A model generated the notes under the pieces. The model had not been told where the DNA came from. It worked only from the letters and a program-made list of their open reading frames with translations, and ran no database searches. From NCBI RefSeq assembly GCF_003086295.3, contig NC_092038.1, positions 134,224,737-134,288,736 of the forward strand: DNA of 64,000 nt. The letters run 5' to 3'. Made by a program: the position numbers and the translations under genes. Source of the DNA: Arachis hypogaea (Eukaryota > Streptophyta > Magnoliopsida > Fabales > Fabaceae). This document shows positions 34,420 to 45,389 of this stretch, piece after piece (within the stretch, counting starts at the first letter, position 1; each line of letters begins with the position of its first letter).

Positions 34420-35604
34420 GGCGCCTCTATCTAACTAGTAGTAATAACTAACGTTTTTATTTGTTTAGTCCTAGGTAAATAGAGATAGTTAGGGTATATA
34501 TTCATCTGTTTATTACTTTCGTTAATATCATTGAGTCTTATCTTTTCTTTTCACCATGAGCTATCACCCTTTTGGCTTGGAGTTTGGTTGTTATCATGTT
34601 GTAGGGGATGACAATACCGACATCGGGTCGCATCAAAATATGGGATGCCAATTTGAGGGAGAGTCGCAAGCAAGCAATTCTTGGCAACAAGGACCTTCAC
34701 ATGGACCCTATGATCCTAATTCCTATCAACCTCTCATACCTAGAGGAACCCACCATCATTACAATTTTGCCCCTCACATGTACATGCTCCAGATCCCCTA
34801 CATGAGACATAACCACTATACTCTCAAGTCCCTTTGCTATTCCCACCACCAACTCCTCTTCATTTATCTTACCAATCACCGCACTTGAAGCAACCTAACC
34901 TTCACCATCATCCCACTCACTTCAACCTTCCTCATGAGGAGAACAATCTTCAAGCCTACATTCAAGAACAACAGGAATTTCAAAGGAAACAAGACAATTG
35001 CATGACAACTCTTGCCAAGGTCTTGTCCCATTTAACACTTCCCTCTACCTCTAATAACCTTACTCCTCCACAACTTGTGACACCCAATGGTCCACTATTG
35101 CCACCTTCTTCAACTTTCAAGTCTAACATCGATACTATAATTTCAAAAGGAGGCGAGCCACTTGAGAAGATAAACCCTCAATCCACTCTTGCCAAAGAGG
35201 AGCCTAATGATGAATTGATTGATGGGGAAGAGAACTCCGTTGAAGACGGAGAAAAGGGAAAACTCATAGTAGACACCCAACATGAGCTCCGAGAAGGTTT
35301 AATTGTTGAGGGGAGCTCAAGAGTGAGAGAATTTGATGACAATGATGAAAGTACCTCACCAATCCCTCATGACCAAGAGGATAGACTACCACACCAAGAA
35401 GCAAGGGAAGATTTGAAGCCTCTTCCACCTCATGTTAAATATGCATTTCTTGATGAGGAACATAAATTTCCGGTGATAGCTGCAAACGATCTTTCTAATC
35501 AAGAGGAACAACAACTCCTTGAGGTTATCTTGAAGTACAAGAAGGCGATTGGATGGAGCCTAAGTGACATTGTGGGAATAAGCCCTCAATTGTGCCTTCA
35601 TTGA
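34420..35604 (+). pseudogene. Remnant of Athila gag and the gag-pol border
   Basis: An ATG at 34420 (ATGGCGCC) soon meets stops. Longer frames start at 34556 (Gln/Pro/His-rich) and 34834-35604. The last holds a Q/P-rich stretch, an acidic stretch (ENSVEDGEKGK) and the start of the pol part, with EEQQLLEVILKYKKAIGWSL and DIVGISPQLC, ending at a premature stop. The capsid core and zinc knuckle are not seen, so a large part of gag is missing. Confidence 0.65.
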
Positions 35605-38037
35605 ATTTTCTTAGAAGAGGGTGCTAAGCCAATCCATCAACCGCAAAGACGATTAAACCCCACAATCCTTGATGTAGTCAAGAAAGAAGTAACTCGCCTA
35701 TTGGAAGCGGACATCATCTATCCCATCTCCGACAGTGAGTAGGTGAGTCCGGTCCAAGTGGTGCCAAAGAAATCCGGGGTAACCATGGTAAAAACAGAAA
35801 GTGGAGAGCTTGTTGCAACCCGAATTCAAAATGCTTGGCGGGTGTGCATAGATTACTGCCGTCTGAATCAAGCAACGCGGAAGGACCATTACCTGTTGCC
35901 GTTTATTGATCAAATGTTGGATCGCTTAGCAGGTAAATTCCATTATTGCTTCTTGGATGGATATACTGGATACTTCCAAATTCACATAGCTCCTGAAGAT
36001 TAGGAGAAAACTACCTTCACTTGTCCCTTTGGAATGTTTGCATATAAAAGAATGACGTTTGGCTTATGCAATACACCGGCAACGTTCCAAAGGTACATGA
36101 CAAGCGTTTTCTCAGATCTTTTAGAGAATTGCATGGAAGTATTCATGGACGATTTCAGTGTTTATGGTAGCTCATTTGATGATTGTTTAGTGAACTTAGC
36201 TAGGGTACTAGAATGATGCACCAATACCAACCTTGTATTGAACTTTGAGAAATGTCATTTTATGGCGAAGCAAGGCATAGTATTGGGTCATATTGTATAT
36301 AGAGACGGAATTTTTGTCGACCCCGTTAAGATTGATGTCATTTCGAGTTTATCTTACCCCTCCTCCGTGAGGGAGATCCGTTCCTTTCTTGGTCATACAA
36401 GTTTTTACCGTCGGTTTATCAAGAATTTTAACCAAGTTGTCTTACCCCTCTCCTGCCTACTTCAAAAGGATGTGGAGTTCCATTTTGATAAGGATTGCAA
36501 AAAGGCTTTTGACAAATTGAAGTAAGCGTTGACCACAACCCCTATTGTGCGAGGCCCGAATTGGAACCAACCTTTCGAGATCATGTGTGATGCCTCGAAT
36601 CACGCCGTAGGTGCCGCGCTAGCACAGCACGATAGTAACGCTCCTTACACTATAGCATATGCTTCAAAAACCTTAGATTCGGCCCAGTCGAATTACACCA
36701 CTACCGAAAAAGAGCTTTTAGCCATTGTCTTTGTGCTAGATAAGTTTTGACCTTATTTGCTAGGCTCTAAAGTAGTAGTGTATTCGGTCAATACCGCTTT
36801 GAAATATTTGCTGAAGAAAAAAGAGTCAAAGCCTAGGCTAATTAGGTGGATATTGCTTTTGCAAGAATTTGACTTGGAGATCAAAGATAGAAGTGGGTCC
36901 CAAAATTTGGTAGCGGATCATTTGAGTCGGCTTGAACATTTAACTTTGGACCCTACTCCTATCAATGACTCATTCCCCTTAGATACCTTGCAAGCAATAT
37001 CCCAAAGTGCTCCCTGGTTCGCTCCGATTGCTAATTATTTGGTCGCCCGCGTTTTCCCCCACAATTTTCGAAGCATCAAAGGATAAATTAAAGAGTGATG
37101 CTAAGTATTACCTTTGGGATGATCCACATCTGTGGAGACGTGGGGCGGACCAAGTAATTAGGAAGTGTGTGCCGGAATCCGAGTTTCAATCTATCTTTTA
37201 ATTTTGCCACTCATCTGAGAGTGGGGGTCACTTTGGCCTACAACGAACAGCAAGAAAGGTGCTAGACTGTGGATTCTGGTGGCCCACTTTATTTAGGGAT
37301 GTCAACCAATTTTGAAAATCTTATCATCAATGCCAAAAATCTGGAAATACCTCACAAAGAGATGAAATGCCCTAACAACCGATGATTTTTTGTGAAATTT
37401 TTTATGTTTGGCGCATAGATTCATGGGACTATTTCCAAATTCCAATGGATTTGTTTACATTTTACTAGCCGTGGATTACGTCTCAAAATGGGTGGAAGCA
37501 ATTCCTACCCATTGTGATGACGCTAATACCGTTGCTTCATTTTTAAGAAACAATATCATTTGTAGATTTGGGTCACCACGAGCAATCGTGAGCGACCAAG
37601 GAACCCACTTTTGCAACATAAAAATTGAGGCATTGATGAAGAAGTATGGGGTTCTTCACAAAGTTTTCACAGCCTATCACCCCCAAACCAATGGGCAAGC
37701 GGAAGTATCAAACAGGGAGATCAAAAAAATCTTGGAAGTGGTTAATCCACAAAGAAAGGATTGGAGTTCCAGATTGGGAGATGCATTATGGGCAAATAGG
37801 ACTGCCTACAAGACCCCAATTGGAATGAGCCCCTTCCGCATTGTCTTTGGGAAGCCTTGTCATCTTCCATTTGAAATTCAATACAAGGCATACTGGGCGG
37901 TGAAGCAGTACGATCCGGATTTAAAGGGAGCAGGAATGGAGCGTAAGCTCCAATTAGAGGAGTTAGAATGTCCTAGGCTAGAAGCATATGAGAAAAGAGG
38001 AGAAAAATGCCTAAGGCTTGAGTTAGTAAAAGATTAG
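35605..38037 (+). pseudogene. Athila-type pol remnant: reverse transcriptase, RNase H, integrase, with stops
   Basis: In order: the RT entry region with PKKSGVTMV and WRVCIDYCRLN (35743-36003), FGLCNTPATFQRYM and the catalytic FMDDFSVYG (36034-36216), LGH...FYRRFIKNF (36238-36525), RNase H with FEIMCDASNHAVGAAL and YTTTEKELLAIVF (36529-36750), the tether [12 protein letters not shown], the zinc-binding H-H-C-C part (37200-37350, broken), and the integrase core with [16 protein letters not shown] and [15 protein letters not shown] (37408-38037). At least six in-frame stops or shifts separate these blocks, so it is inactive. No env-like region or 3' LTR follows. Confidence 0.9.
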
Positions 38038-38289
38038 CATTAGTGGAAACAAGATTATTTAATATATCTACATTATCAATCAACTTGGACATATAATGAC
38101 TCAAGTTCACCCAAGTTTTTAACCCAAGTCAAGAATGCAAAATCTACTCTATAACTAGTTCAAGTATTTTATGAAACACACCTAGAGTGCATAAACATAA
38201 AACTTCATAAATTATAAGAATTTATAAAATCTACAACTATCAAATTCAAGAAAGCAACAATAACATCTTAAGTAAGCAAGAATAAAGGA
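38038..38289. other. Flank left of the CACTA-like element
   Basis: AT-rich 250 bp with no coding signal. Read on the minus strand it has the style of the internal or LTR sequence of an antisense retroelement, possibly the same one as at 43059-43773, which the CACTA insertion would then have split. Confidence 0.3.
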
Positions 38290-38572
38290 CACTACAAGAA
38301 ATATTAGTTTTAGCGACTAACTTTTAGTGGCAATAGCTTAATGGCTGCTGTTTGTTTTATTTAAATTATGTTTTTGTGGCAATTATATATTTACCATTAA
38401 TACTATATATTATAATGGCAATTATTATTATTGCCACTAAAAAATACATAAAAAATATTTTTTTTTTAAAGATTTTAGTGGCCATAATGTTATGGCTACT
38501 AGTATTTTTACTAAAATATATTTTTCATAACAATGGACCAATTAACAAACAGAAGGAGAGATTGGGTGAAAC

Positions 38573-38910
38573 AAAGTGAAGAGAGAGCTCACTGCCGCAA
38601 CTCTAAACTTGTCGCCGTCGCTGCTGCAGTTCCAGAGGCTTCTGGAATCAAGCAAAGGCTCCTCTTCCGCCTATGAGATCGAGAGAAAGCACTTTTTTCG
38701 TCAACACATCTCCTCCGGGAATGATTCCTTGGACTTCATTTCGATCCGATCCGCCTCAGATCTACATCGCTGTCATTGTTTGTTCGTGTCTCAGATCTAC
38801 GTCGCCAAGGTCTTCCAGCCACCGTTGTTGCTCTTGTCGCAACACCACACCTCCGCCGCTTGCACCGCCTCCGTTCTTGCGTGTAGACGCACAAGATCGT
38901 CGCCGTGGTA
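38573..38910 (+). other. GC-richer stretch of captured sequence, possibly a 5' leader
   Basis: Overlapping open frames rich in Ser, Arg and His are seen but no family. The base composition is like the 5' UTR of a plant gene and unlike the AT-rich surroundings. It is followed by CT-rich leader-like sequence and CTCTCT repeats (39268-39290) just before the membrane-protein fragment at 39325. Confidence 0.3.
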
Positions 38911-39324
38911 GGTCTTCTCCATTTATCTTTTCGATTTTGGTTTGAATATTCAGAAGTATGTGATTCTCTCTCTGTTATTACTTTTTCTCTGTTTGCTTGC
39001 TTGATCCTAATCAATCTGGCAGATCAAGATGAAATCGAAGTTTTTTCTTAGTAATAAATCTTATTTGAGATTTGTTAGGGTTTGTTGATTCTACATTCAA
39101 TACGCTCTTTCTCGCTTGTTATCTCTATCTCACTCTACCTTACTTGCTCTCTCTGTTTTCAGTGATGAAGAACAAAGAAGAATGATATATCGATGATGAA
39201 CTGCCATGGTGAACTAAGATAGTACCATAAGGTGTGTATGAGACCTCAAAATGTGAAATCAATAAGAAACCCTCTCTCTCTCTCTCTCTCACTGCACTCT
39301 TTTTCAGAAGAAAGAGTGTGTGAT

Positions 39325-39707
39325 ATGGTTATGGTAAGAATGAAGAGAAGAAGAATCATAGCAAGCTTGGGTTTTCTAATGTTAATGGGCGTTGCTGTCT
39401 ATTTCAGGCTTTGGGCCATTCACTATAGCATCTTCTCTGATGACTCTGACCTCCTAAGCTTACCTTCTAACCCCTTTCTCATAATTTAAGATTTATGGCA
39501 CTTTGATTGTAATTTGCGGTTCTAGTTTGATAGAGCAGATAGATTTGTGATCATAATATCCCCTTGTTTTGTTTGCCAATTCATGATGTTTGCAGGCGAC
39601 AGTTTGACATTGCTAACGGGGAAGCAATGGACAAATCTGCTGAGTGAAGGCTAAGGTATGACGAGGCTGTAGATAGAGAAAACAAGTGTTTGCAGGAGCT
39701 TCAAGGG
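39325..39707 (+). pseudogene. Captured fragment of a small membrane-anchored plant protein gene
   Basis: Exon 1 opens at the ATG at 39325 with a basic stretch (VRMKRRR) then one hydrophobic helix (ASLGFLMLMGVAVYF) and ends near SDDSDLL. Exon 2 (39596-39707) encodes RRQFDIANGEAMDKSAE, an in-frame TGA where a Trp is likely, then RLRYDEAVDRENKCLQELQ, with a GTATGC donor. The exon 1 donor is CT instead of GT (CTAAG/CTTACC), so splicing is broken. The pattern is a type II membrane anchor followed by a coiled-coil start. I recognise the style but not a name. Confidence 0.55.
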
Positions 39708-40916
39708 GTATGCTATCTTCCTCTTTACTTCATTCGACATTAACATTTTCAACCATGTATGCATCTCTATGCAGTAGCTTAAACTTTTGTATCAAAATTT
39801 GAATTGTTTTCTCGTCTTTCCTGTAATGATTCTATACTTGTGTATGTGGCAGATTAAGGGTACTAATAATAAATTCAAAATCCTACAAAATGTATGCCTT
39901 TAGAAATTATGAATCAAGTTTCATTATGGTGATTTTTGATATATATAAATCTTCACTATTTGTTAAAATTCTCTGCTCTTCTAGTTCATGTTTCTGTGAA
40001 TGTAATGTGCTTATATCAGAAAGGAAAGTGTTTATTTGAGATGTCAAATATGCTAAATCAATTTGCTTACTACTTCTAGCATTAACCCTTAGACTTTCTA
40101 CTTGATTGATAGTTTAAAGATGTAGTGTGAAGGGATTGTGAGGAAGGAATGTTTTTGTGTAATAAAGGTGTTTGATGAAATGCCTCCAAGGAATATAAGT
40201 TCTTTGAATTTTATAGTTTTCTCCTTGTTTATGTTTACTAGGTGTAATTTTTGGGAAATGGAACTTTGTAAATGAAGCAAGTTCAATTGATGAATTAAAT
40301 TTAATAGCATTTAAAATTCTCTCAAATTTTAAAATTCTTTATTTATGCAAACACATTTATAATGATCAGTACATCAAGGAACCATTGCTACACTTGAACC
40401 TAGATGCCGTTATTAGGGAAAATCATGGCTACTATTTCTTTTATTGATGTTTTTTGTCTATCACTAACATAATTTATGGTTTTTTCCCCTTATAAATGTG
40501 CTTACTAATATCATAAATATGCATACTAAAGCATTTGGCCAACAATTTTCTAATTGGATATGACGAATTTTCTAACCTCTACCCACCGTGCCAAGTGGAT
40601 CTTCACTCCTCAACAGTTGGTACTTGTTTCTTTCTATCATTTCTATTCATCTATGTTTCTTTTCTGGCTGTAAGGACTTATTTGAAAAAGAAACCATAAA
40701 TCATGACTCATGAGGCATATTATTGTAATATGTGCCTCTAGTTTTCTTTGTGTTAGTCTCAATGCAACAGTCAGCACTAGTATCGATTTTTTGTTATGAG
40801 CTAGATATGGGGGGTTGTTTTTTATACTCCAGAATGCTTTCTCTCAAATCTGAGTAATGTAATCAGTATACAAATCTAACTAATACTTTATTTTTTTCGC
40901 AAATTTCATTCATCAG

Positions 40917-42185
40917 GTGGCCTCAATCTATTGTTCCAACTTTCAAAATCCTAGCATGTGAATGTTTGCACAAGGTCCAAATTGGGGAACAAATATCACT
41001 AGTGAGGTTTGTCACGATTAGCCATTTTAATTTCCCTTTACTGTGACGAAAAGCTTCACTTTCGAATGTTGATTTTATTCTGAATTTTGGAAGAAAGGAT
41101 GAAGGTTTCTTGGCCACTGTCTATGAGGGAGGCTATAGCGCACTACTATCTGTTTGAGTACTTTCAAGATGACTTAATAGTCGTTCTTACAAATTCAGTA
41201 GGCAACTAACTAGCTCTTCTTCTTTTTCACTTCTTTTGGAAAATGTTAATTCTAAACTAGTTCTAAGCTTTAAGGAATTTGTACTTACTTTGGTTTCAGG
41301 TTCCTGAGTCAAATGGTGTCAATTCGATCATCAACGGTTTGAATGAGGTGATTCCTGAAGCAAAGGAGGATTTGCATTGCAGAAGGTGACATCAGAAAAA
41401 AGTTACTTTCGGTGAGTTTTAAATATGCTCAAACATAAGAAATTACTTAATTTAAGTGATGCCATTGGTTCCTGTTCGTAGCTTGCTTTTGTTTCCAACT
41501 TTAGTACTTTATAGTAGAAATTTGAATGTTAAACTTGCCTTGTTATCTAATTGGTTTAAGGAAACTACCGAAATGAAAATGTATTTTTAATTAAGGAAAC
41601 CTGATTGAAAGACTTCAAATTTTGCAGGACAATAACAATTAGCAGCAAATATGGACATAAAGCTGGATTTTGTGCCTCCATCTCTCATAAACTTCATTTC
41701 GAGGCAGTTGATTGGCAATGGTTTCAGGCTTTACAAGAAGGTCGTAGAGTTTCTCCAGATATCAATTTCTTTTATTTTGGATTGGACTGATATTTACTTT
41801 GTTACTACTTTATGTTATCCATAGTAGTTCATTCTATAACAAAGAAGTATAAGTTAATAAAATGTGTATCATCTAATATATTCTATGACCAAATCATCTA
41901 CCCTGTGGATTCTTTAATTATCATCATCATTACCTTCATTTTGATGCAGACTATGGCTTCTATGATGAGCCATGGTGAAGAAGAATTGAGCAAGGCATTG
42001 GGGGATCCATTATATACGTCAGAATTCGTGAATCTTTATATAGCAGTAACGGATCAAAGGCTAAGGTCAATGAAGAGCTTGAGCTTAAACAAGATGCGGA
42101 TATTCTCCCTGCTGAAGAGGACCTTATTGAAAGTAAGCAAGATGAGGCAAAGGTTGCAGCTGAAGAGGATAAAAGCAATCAATAG
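40917..42185 (+). pseudogene. Captured START/Bet v1-like lipid-transfer gene fragment, five exons
   Basis: Exons: 40917-41006 (VPTFKILACECLHKVQIGEQ), about 41075-41197 (KVSWPLSMREAIAHYYLFEY), 41300-41411 (LQKVTSEKSYFR after shifts), 41628-41740 (MDIKLDFVPPSLINFISRQL, IGNGFRLYKK) and 41950-42185 (LSKALGDPLY; KQDADILPAEEDLIESKQDE) to a TAG. These match the START-domain, polyketide-cyclase-like lipid-transport family of plants. GT-AG borders are mostly kept, but there are frameshifts and stops: one in exon 3 after PEAKED, one at the start of exon 4, one in exon 5. The N-terminal exons are absent. It lies in the same orientation as the captured fragment upstream, inside the CACTA-like element. 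Confidence 0.65.
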
Positions 42186-43058
42186 GAAAATAGTACCACG
42201 TCGATGGTGGTGAATGGAGTAGTAGCAAATAGTAGCAAAACAATAAATAGAGAGCTCATTGGCAACTCTTAAAGCACCAAACACAACCATGCAAAATCCT
42301 AGCAGAAGCAAATCACTTTGCTCTCTGATTCAACACATTCTTAATTTTCTAAGATTAATGATACTGCTGGTTGGGAATGCTTGCAACAACCCCTCATATC
42401 ATGGCAATGCTTCTTGTGATCTTTCATTGGGATTGGTTTATAGTCTAACTTGATGTAACATAGTTATAGGCTTGTAGCATTTTATGTTTAGATTTGTAAC
42501 ATGATTTATTATTTTTCAAGAAAAATTTATGTATTAATATTTTGAGTTTAATGAAATATCTCATTTTGTAGAAATTAATTTCAGTATATTTATATTATGC
42601 ATAATAATAATAATTGTTGGCACAAATAATTGAGATTTTAGAAAAAAAAAATGAAAATTCGTTGCTTCTAAGAAAATGAGTATAATATAACTAAAAGTAA
42701 TAGCAACTAAAAGTAAATAACATTCCAATTTTAGAATTATTTTTAGTGGTCATATAAATTGACGGTAAAATGAGTTTTGGCGGCAATAGTAATGGTTGCT
42801 AAAATGAATAAAATTGCAATTTTGGAATTACTTTTGGTGGCCATATAAATTGCCAAGAAAATGGCCGCTAATAGTTATATACTTTTTGCGGCCATTAAAA
42901 AGATATTTACCAGCAAATGTTATAATTGCCGCTAAAATCTTTTAGCGACGAAGCATAAGACAACTAATGTTTAATTGCCGGTAAATATATTAGCGGCTAT
43001 TTTTATTGCTGCTAAAAACAAAATAAATGGCTGCTAAAAATGATTTTTTTTGCTAGTG

Positions 43059-43773
43059 GCATAAAACATCAAATTCATTAAAGAGAATTGAAAATTCAAC
43101 TAGAGTTCATAAACTAAAATAGCAAACTAGAAAAAGTAACAAGAAATTCTAAGAAACTACAGTAGCAAAATAAGATATTATAAACTAAGAACTACAATTA
43201 AACAAACTAAAACCTAAAAACAAGAGATAAATTCACAAGAAACCCTTGAATTCTAGAAAAAAGTTGGAACTTCTTTGTCTAGAATTCAAGGTCCTAAATC
43301 CTAAAAAAGAAAGAAAAAGAAAAAATGAGTGTGTTGTGTGTTCCCCTCAAGACTTATTTCAAATATGGTTTTAAAGTGGTTTGAAATAGGCCAAATGGTC
43401 CCAAATTGCGAGTCACGTGCCATTTTAAATGAGGCATGTGCTAAATGTGGTGCATCACACCTCATGCGTACGCATCTCAGCAGCTTTGCCAATTCTTTAT
43501 TTCTTCATGAAATCGTCATTTTTGTATGCTTTTCTTCCATCTTTCCAAGTTCTTGTCTCCTAAACCTCACACAACGTAAACAAACATACCAAGAAATTGA
43601 ATAGAATAAAAGTAGAATTTATTTGATAATTCTAAAGGCCTAAAAAGCATGTTTCAATTAATTAAGCATAACTAGGAGAAAATTCACAAAAGCATGAATT
43701 CACAAGGAATATGTGCAAGTTAATAAATTCTACTCTTTTCAATTCAAAAACATCATAAAATATAGATTTATCA
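43059..43773 (-). mobile_element. Probable antisense LTR fragment
   Basis: On the minus strand the sequence starts TGATAAATCTATATTTTATG at 43773 and continues in the style of an Athila-type LTR, including a GCGTACGCAT palindrome (43466-43475) like those in the LTR at 32714-34299. It runs into the CACTA-like element at 43058, and its other end is not identified. Short ORFs here are not genes. Confidence 0.4.
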
Positions 43774-43777
43774 GATT

Positions 43778-43870
43778 CCGACAAATAAATTTTACACCTT
43801 CAGCTGTATATGATATAACGTCACCATCAAAATATACTAATAAACTCACATTGCCTTCCATTACTCTGAC
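43778..43870 (-). pseudogene. Short MuDR-type transposase N-terminal fragment
   Basis: The minus-strand frame reads VSLLVYFDGDVISYTAEG followed by VKFICRN, like the first strand-turn region of MuDR-family transposases (a leading hydrophobic strand, then an EGVxF motif). It is cut on one side by the antisense LTR start (43773) and on the other by segment copy 2. Only about 30 codons support it, so the call is tentative. Confidence 0.35.
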
Positions 43871-44587
43871 GAAAATTTTGTTACACCTGTCAAAACTAAA
43901 AATATCCGAGACATTGAAGTTAAAAGAAAGAAATGGTGAAAAACACAATTATGAGAGAAAAAAAAGTATGAATGCCTCTCATCTGTTGGGTTATCTATTT
44001 TATATAGAAAGAAAAAATGTTTTTACTATAAAATAGTCAACTTTAGTTACAAATAATATTATATTATTACTATTTCACATACAACTAGAAACTAAAATTG
44101 TCAAATTAATCTGCTAAAGAGTGTTTCTCTTTCTTTGTGAATCGTTGTGCATAGTCACTTTTGCGAAAAATACCTTCTTCTAACTTTTTGCAACTAAAAA
44201 GTTGTGTTTTTAATTAAAAAAACACCTAAAAAGCATCTTGTTATTGGAAAAAAAATTTACAATTAAAAAAAAAAGAAAAAACACCTAAAAATCATCTTGT
44301 AATTAAAAAAAGGATTTTAAAATTAAAAAAAATGTATCTCACTCTATGCCAGATAAGTTAAATTCAAACAAAAAATTATATTAAATCTTTTGGCGATGAA
44401 TGAAAAGGCCAAGACCAGTAGACCACCACACCCAGACATAACACCCTCCGGCCCTATCTCGGGGCATAACTCCAAAAGTATTTTCATATCAGAATTTTTT
44501 GGCCAAAAAACTCTCGGACACCAAATGACAAATGTCCAAATCGCAAATAATATGAGACAAGGTATTAGTATGAGAAAATATATATAT

Positions 44588-44939
44588 GGATAAAGTATTA
44601 TTTTAGTCCCAATATTTGAGTCAGATTTTTATTTAGTCCATAATATTGTAAATGTCTTATTTCAATCTAAAAAAGTTTTAAACGGGTTCAATATTATCCT
44701 ACAATTAAACTTAACATAAAAAAATTTAACATTTAAAAACTAATATAACGTTTGATTTCAATACAGAAATAAAATTGACCCATCAATAATTACTAATGTA
44801 AACTTTTTTGTTAATTATTCAAATCAAATTTAACGGTAGGATAACATTAAATCCGTTTGAAACATTTTGAAATTGAAATAGAACGTTTGAAACATTAGAT
44901 TTCGACCTCAACATTAGAGACTAAAATAGTACTTAATCC
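44588..44939. mobile_element. Mutator-type MITE inside segment copy 2
   Basis: Same ends (GGATAAAGTATTATTTTAG and ACTTAATCC) and same position as the element at 18813-19132. It is about 32 bp longer because a short block (TTTGAAATTGAAATAGAACG) is locally duplicated near 44864. Confidence 0.65.
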
Positions 44940-45389
44940 TATATATCTTACATTTCCAGAAAGCAGTTTGTAGTCCACATGATCAGCCTCATTCTTGTTG
45001 AGTTCTTGGAATTTATCCCAAATTGATCCAATAAAAGAATACATTTCATCACCTTTCAAACTTTCCTTCAATGCTATAAGTTGAATTACATAATTACCGT
45101 ATATTATATAGTACAAGTTAAATGATACACAACAGAAGTACCAAGCATCAAGCATATAAAGCTTTGTTCAGCTCATGTTGACAACAGAACAGTGCCCCAA
45201 TGGAGGAAGGACTCCTTACGATACTTTATCTCGGATCACTTGGTGTCAGCTTTGTATCGAATCCTATGGTTTTAGGGGATAATGATCCAAATTTGCATGA
45301 CATAGTATGTCGGTATCCATCCATAGTTGTCATTTTCATTATCATTTGCTTCATCAAAACTGCATCATCAGCCATTGTCATGGTTTGCA

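Larger units (their letters stand above)
38290..43058 (+). mobile_element. CACTA-like element (4.8 kb) carrying host-gene fragments
   Basis: The left end CACTACAAGAAATATTAG and the right end, inverted, CACTAGCAAAAAAAATC share the CACTA tip. Near both ends short motifs of the type AGTGGC, GGCTGCT, GCGGC and GCTAAAA are repeated in both orientations (38320-38520, 42770-43050), the usual subterminal pattern. The flanking triplets are GGA and GCA, an imperfect 3-bp duplication. No transposase was recognised. The interior contains exon-intron pieces of at least two ordinary plant genes (39325-39707 and 40917-42185), so this is a gene-capturing, Pack-CACTA-like element. Confidence 0.75.
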
